Below, piece after piece: positions 61,400 through 64,000 of a stretch of DNA of 64,000 nt. Position numbers and translations under genes: made by a program. Source of the stretch: Peribacillus loiseleuriae (GTDB lineage Bacteria > Bacillota > Bacilli > Bacillales > DSM-1321); NCBI RefSeq assembly GCF_001183985.1, contig NZ_LFZW01000001.1, positions 3,214,059 through 3,278,058 on the forward strand, given 5' to 3'. Numbering within the stretch: position 1 is the first letter of the stretch; every line of letters begins with the position of its first letter. Under the pieces are notes generated by a model that made no database searches, had not been told where the DNA came from, and was given only the letters and a program-made list of their open reading frames with translations.

Positions 61400-62218
61400 T
61401 TAATTGCCAACAATTTTTGTTACAATGTCGGTAACAGTTTCTCGATTAATTTTTTCTTTGCCATCCTTTAACGCCGTGACAGTAGCATGAGCAAATGCTA
61501 ATGGAATTTCACAGAAGTGACGGATGGATGTCGTTTGAATATCTGCCAAATATAAATTAGCGCGTTGCAAATTCTGTTCAGTAAACTGAAGCATGTCTAC
61601 AAACTCCCAGCCATCAGGGAAAAAGTTAACGCCTCTTTCTGCGTCTTCTGCTTTGTTTCTAAGAATGTTCACGGTTTGAAGTCCACGACCAAATGCGATG
61701 GCAAGTTCTTTGTCTGTTTCTGTACCATCATGCCATTCCCAAAGGTCTGATAACATCGTCCCCACAAGGCCAGCCACATAATAGGTATATTCATTCAAAT
61801 CCGCTTCATTACGAATCTGCCAGTCCAATTCGACCCATTTAGCCATTCCTTCTGCCATTTCAGCCGTAGCATCAAGTACCTTATCAACGACAGTTTCAGG
61901 ACAAAGCGTGATCCAATCATTTAGAAATAATGTAACGTCCGGTAGTGAAGCTTCATAGGGAAGGAGAACTTTCATCAGTTTCTCACGATTGTAGCCCATT
62001 CTTAATAAGTTGCTGATTTCCATCAATAGCTTGCTTTTTGTCTTTGCCGGAAGCACAGGATGGTCCTCAATTTCATCGATTGCGCGCATGCATAAATATG
62101 CTGCGCCCACAGTTTCCTGCAGTCCTGAAGGAAGCTGGCTAATTGGAATGACAAAGGTTCGACTCGTTTGCACTAAGAAATCGTGGGCCTTCTTTTGTAA
62201 ATCTTTTTCTTCGCTCAT
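61400..62218 (-). CDS. squalene/phytoene synthase family protein (YisP-like)
   Basis: 272 residues, all-helical prenyl synthase fold. The first Asp motif AAYLCMRAIDEIEDHP is intact (D-x-x-x-D). The second, GRGLQTVNILRNKAEDAERG, has Asn where phytoene synthases have the first Asp of their DxxxD, which should disturb Mg-diphosphate binding. B. subtilis YisP, the closest kind I know, acts as a farnesyl diphosphate phosphatase rather than a synthase; the same may hold here. Start ATG after AAAGGAGCTTTAAGT. It stands alone between a terminator and rnz. Confidence in the family is high, in the activity low. Confidence 0.85.
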   Translation of the reverse strand: MSEEKDLQKKAHDFLVQTSRTFVIPISQLPSGLQETVGAAYLCMRAIDEIEDHPVLPAKTKSKLLMEISNLLRMGYNREKLMKVLLPYEASLPDVTLFLNDWITLCPETVVDKVLDATAEMAEGMAKWVELDWQIRNEADLNEYTYYVAGLVGTMLSDLWEWHDGTETDKELAIAFGRGLQTVNILRNKAEDAERGVNFFPDGWEFVDMLQFTEQNLQRANLYLADIQTTSIRHFCEIPLAFAHATVTALKDGKEKINRETVTDIVTKIVGN

Positions 62219-62276
62219 ACTTAAAGCTCCTTTATGTACAACTCTCTTTTTCGTTATCTTATCATACCATACAAAG

Positions 62277-62320
62277 AGGAGGGTGTCTCATAAGGGTCTG
62301 ACCCTTTGCTTGAGACGCCC
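62277..62320. repeat. repeat A, copy 9 (short derivative)
   Basis: GAGGGTGTCTCATAAGGGTCTGACCC then TTTGCTTGAGACGCCCCT: the outer arms GAGGGTGTCTCA and TGAGACGCCCCT lie only 20 bases apart, so the AT-rich middle and one inner arm are missing. It is the smallest form seen, and lies directly against the rnz stop codon, where it could act as its terminator. Confidence 0.7.
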
Positions 62321-63259
62321 CTACCCTTGTTTCTCTACATACAAAGGAATCTTTACTTGCAGTAAGTCTTCGGCAATCACGGTGTTGGGGAAAATTTCAC
62401 ATGCTTCGTTTTGCAGTTCAGCGATGTCTTCCCCCATATATCTGGCACTAATATGTGTCAAAATTAACTGCCGGGCCCCTGCAAGTTTTGCTGTATTTGC
62501 AGCTTGGGCGGTCGTACTGTGAAAATAATCAAATGCCATTTCCCCTTCATCCCTTGAAAAAGTTGCTTCATGAACGAGATAGTCCGCATTTTTCGCAAGC
62601 AAAATAGTCTGTTCACATGTCCTCGTGTCACCGAGTATCGCTAGGATCCTTCCTTTATTTGGTTCACTAAGATAATCAGCTCCATATAAAACTCGTCCAT
62701 CTTCCAATGTAACATTTTCCCCATTTTTAATAGCTTTAAAGATAGGGCCCGGTGGTACACCTTCATCTCTCAGCTTATCAACAAGCAAAGTACCTGGTCT
62801 GTCCTTTTCTACAATCCGATAACCGAAAGAAAGGATTCCATGATCTAACGCTAAGGCGGAAACCGTAAATTGCCCATCCTCAAAGATGATACCTTCTTCT
62901 ATTTCCACGACGGATAGAGAATATTTAAGATGAGTGCCGCTTACGGAAAGACTTGTTTGAATATAGTCTCTGATCCCTTTAGGGCCGTAAACAGTTAAGT
63001 CTTCAGTTCCTCCTTGAAAAGAGCGACTGCTCAGCAGTCCAGGCAAACCGAATATGTGGTCACCATGTAAATGCGTAATAAAAATTTTCTCAATTCGGCG
63101 TGGTTTAACTGATGTTTTTAATATTTGATGCTGGGTAGCTTCCCCGCAATCAAATAACCAGACCACCCCTCGCTCTTCTAGCAATTCAAGTGCGATTGCC
63201 GAAACATTTCTAGCCTTTGCAGGAACACCTGCACCTGTCCCTAAAAAAACAAAATCCAA
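62321..63259 (-). CDS. rnz: ribonuclease Z
   Basis: 312 residues, tRNA 3'-endonuclease of the metallo-beta-lactamase superfamily. Zinc ligands in [18 protein letters not shown]; further His/Asp in [40 protein letters not shown] and [10 protein letters not shown]. The start [20 protein letters not shown] is typical. It removes 3' trailers from tRNA precursors that lack an encoded CCA. In B. subtilis rnz (yqjK) lies next to zwf, as here. Divergent from zwf across about 570 bases of repeats. Confidence 0.95.
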   Translation of the reverse strand: MDFVFLGTGAGVPAKARNVSAIALELLEERGVVWLFDCGEATQHQILKTSVKPRRIEKIFITHLHGDHIFGLPGLLSSRSFQGGTEDLTVYGPKGIRDYIQTSLSVSGTHLKYSLSVVEIEEGIIFEDGQFTVSALALDHGILSFGYRIVEKDRPGTLLVDKLRDEGVPPGPIFKAIKNGENVTLEDGRVLYGADYLSEPNKGRILAILGDTRTCEQTILLAKNADYLVHEATFSRDEGEMAFDYFHSTTAQAANTAKLAGARQLILTHISARYMGEDIAELQNEACEIFPNTVIAEDLLQVKIPLYVEKQG

Positions 63260-63301
63260 AACATTACCCCCGATGCATCATTTTCCTTCGTATATTATAA
63301 C

Positions 63302-63361
63302 ATAAAGTGAAACTTCCATCAGTGTGGTTTTTGCACTGATGGTTAGTTGAACCAATCGGGG
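63302..63361 (+). repeat. repeat B, copy 2
   Basis: ATAAAGTGAAACTTCCATCA, GTGTGGTTTTTGCACTGATGG, TTAGTTGAACCAATCGGGG. CCATCAGTG and CACTGATGG pair to form a 9-bp hairpin. It is about 139 bases from copy 3 in direct orientation. Confidence 0.85.
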
Positions 63362-63440
63362 TTTTACAGGCTGTTTATCACCCTAGCTATTTTAATCCCA
63401 CGTAAGAATTAGTGGGGATATTACAGACTGTTAAACCGGG

Positions 63441-63500
63441 ATAAAGTGAAACTTCCTTCAGTGTGGTTTTTGCACCGATGGTTAGTTGAACCAATCGGGG
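63441..63500 (+). repeat. repeat B, copy 3
   Basis: ATAAAGTGAAACTTCCTTCA, GTGTGGTTTTTGCACCGATGG, TTAGTTGAACCAATCGGGG. Differs from copy 2 at two positions within the hairpin arms (CCTTCAGTG and CACCGATGG), both near the stem base. The flanks TTTACAG, CTGTTTA/CTATTTAACC and GATAAA are shared with copy 2, so the duplicated unit is larger than the hairpin. Confidence 0.85.
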
Positions 63501-63555
63501 ATTTACAGCCTATTTAACCGAGATAAATACTACAGTCAAGTTATGGGTACCCTTA

Positions 63556-63735
63556 AAGTGCGTGTTCAAAAAGAACCAAGAAGTTTTGCGAGCGATTGTC
63601 TCAAACCTTTCGCATATGCAGCAACGTTGAGGACCGGACTTGCACAGGTTGTGTGCGAATTTAACAGAAGTTATTTAATGAGCGACGAAGAAATTCGCAA
63701 GCTTTTTTACCGAACCTTTTGAACATCCTCTTAAA
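63556..63735. mobile_element. repeat C, copy 2 (MITE-like)
   Basis: Inverted ends TGTTCAAAAAG and CTTTTGAACA. Interior blocks GTCTCAAACCTTTCGCATAT, GGACCGGACTTGCACAGG and ATTCGCAAGCTTTTTTACCG match copy 1 at 3.05-3.26 kb; the middle lacks about 25 bases present there. A chance 78-codon frame covers it but has no ribosome binding site, so I do not call a gene. Confidence 0.7.
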
Positions 63736-63836
63736 GAGATAAAGTGAAAGAATATTGCGTTTATTCCCATGTATCTTTATAGTTAAATACATGAACAAAA
63801 AATACTGTTATTACTATGAAAAGTGAGGTTATGCAA

Positions 63837-64000
63837 GTGAATGTAACGAATAAACCGACCGCATTAATCATCCTTTTTGGGGCCACTGGAGATTTGGCCA
63901 AACGGAAACTGTTTCCGTCTATTTATCGATTGTTTCAAAAAAAAAATATTGAGAAATTCGCTGTGATTGGTGTAGCTAGAAGACCATTAACAAACGCTGA
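63837..64000 (+). CDS. zwf: glucose-6-phosphate 1-dehydrogenase, N-terminal part
   Basis: The first 55 residues before the window ends. [20 protein letters not shown] is the NADP-binding GATGDL motif of Zwf and [11 protein letters not shown] follows in the typical place. Zwf oxidises glucose 6-phosphate to 6-phosphogluconolactone, the entry of the pentose phosphate path. Start choice: GTGAGG ends at 63828, which is eight bases before the GTG at 63837 but only two before the ATG at 63831, so the GTG is preferred. Adjacent to rnz as in B. subtilis. Confidence 0.93.
   Translation, partial: MNVTNKPTALIILFGATGDLAKRKLFPSIYRLFQKKNIEKFAVIGVARRPLTNA

Noticed and set aside
1061..62320. CRISPR array
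   Set aside because: The repeat A copies are dispersed over 61 kb, differ in orientation and length, and have no regular spacers or cas genes nearby.
63486..63722. 78-codon plus-strand frame between rnz and zwf
   Set aside because: It covers repeat B copy 3 and repeat C copy 2, has no ribosome binding site, and copy 1 of repeat C is not open in the same way.

Overview
The window comes from a spore-forming, AT-rich Firmicute of the family Bacillaceae (Bacillus in the broad sense). The evidence is the gene content (lysA-spoVA-sigF-spoIIAB-spoIIAA-dacF, xerD-yqzK-fur-spoIIM, nudF-mciZ-yqkFED, namA-proI-yqjP-yqjQ, rnz-zwf), the strong AAGGAGG-type ribosome binding sites and the sporulation promoters. 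The backbone follows the Bacillus subtilis order between the rib/lysA region and zwf, but it is interrupted by insertions and deletions. No genus is assigned.

Left part (1-12 kb): a DUF309 gene (ypuF-like), an orphan ribT, a 28-residue membrane peptide too short for routine gene calling, and ypuA. Then, on the minus strand, come lysA, a shortened spoVA operon (spoVAA, AB, AEa and AF, with no AC, AD or AEb) and the forespore regulatory operon dacF-spoIIAA-spoIIAB-sigF. That operon has readable sigma-F (dacF), sigma-H (spoIIAA) and sigma-G (spoVAA) promoters. A 1.5 kb graveyard follows, with remains of an IS110 transposase and an acetyltransferase.

13-25 kb: a nucleoside salvage operon (deoB-punA-pdp), then xerD, yqzK, fur, spoIIM, an acetyltransferase, yqxK (EndoQ-like), nudF, a short gene for a MciZ-like FtsZ inhibitor, yqkF, yqkE, yqkD and yqkB. 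25-31 kb is accessory: a crcB fluoride-exporter pair, a LysR regulator divergent from a hotdog-like protein, a GNAT, an MFS transporter and a TlpA/ResA-type thioredoxin.

31-43 kb: a complete reductive pyrimidine degradation cluster on the minus strand (nitrilase-type beta-ureidopropionase, preT, preA, dihydropyrimidinase, NCS1 permease, a small unknown protein, CoA-acylating semialdehyde dehydrogenase, class III aminotransferase, M20-type amidohydrolase). It can take uracil or thymine to beta-alanine or beta-aminoisobutyrate and on to acetyl- or propionyl-CoA. A CcpA (cre) site lies upstream of its first gene.

43-64 kb: yqjQ and yqjP, proI behind a T-box leader, namA, a thiolase, racA, a gerABC-type germinant receptor operon, a TPP-riboswitch operon tenA-ykoE-ykoD-ykoC, a TrpXYZ-like ABC importer, a YisP-like squalene/phytoene synthase family protein, rnz and the start of zwf.

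Three families of small intergenic repeats run through the window: A (about 90-130 bp, inverted ends built around GGGTCTGACC, nine copies), B (a CCATCAGTG...CACTGATGG hairpin, four clear copies and one relic) and C (a roughly 180-205 bp MITE-like element with TGTTCAAAAA ends, two copies). I found no CRISPR array, rRNA, tRNA or prophage.
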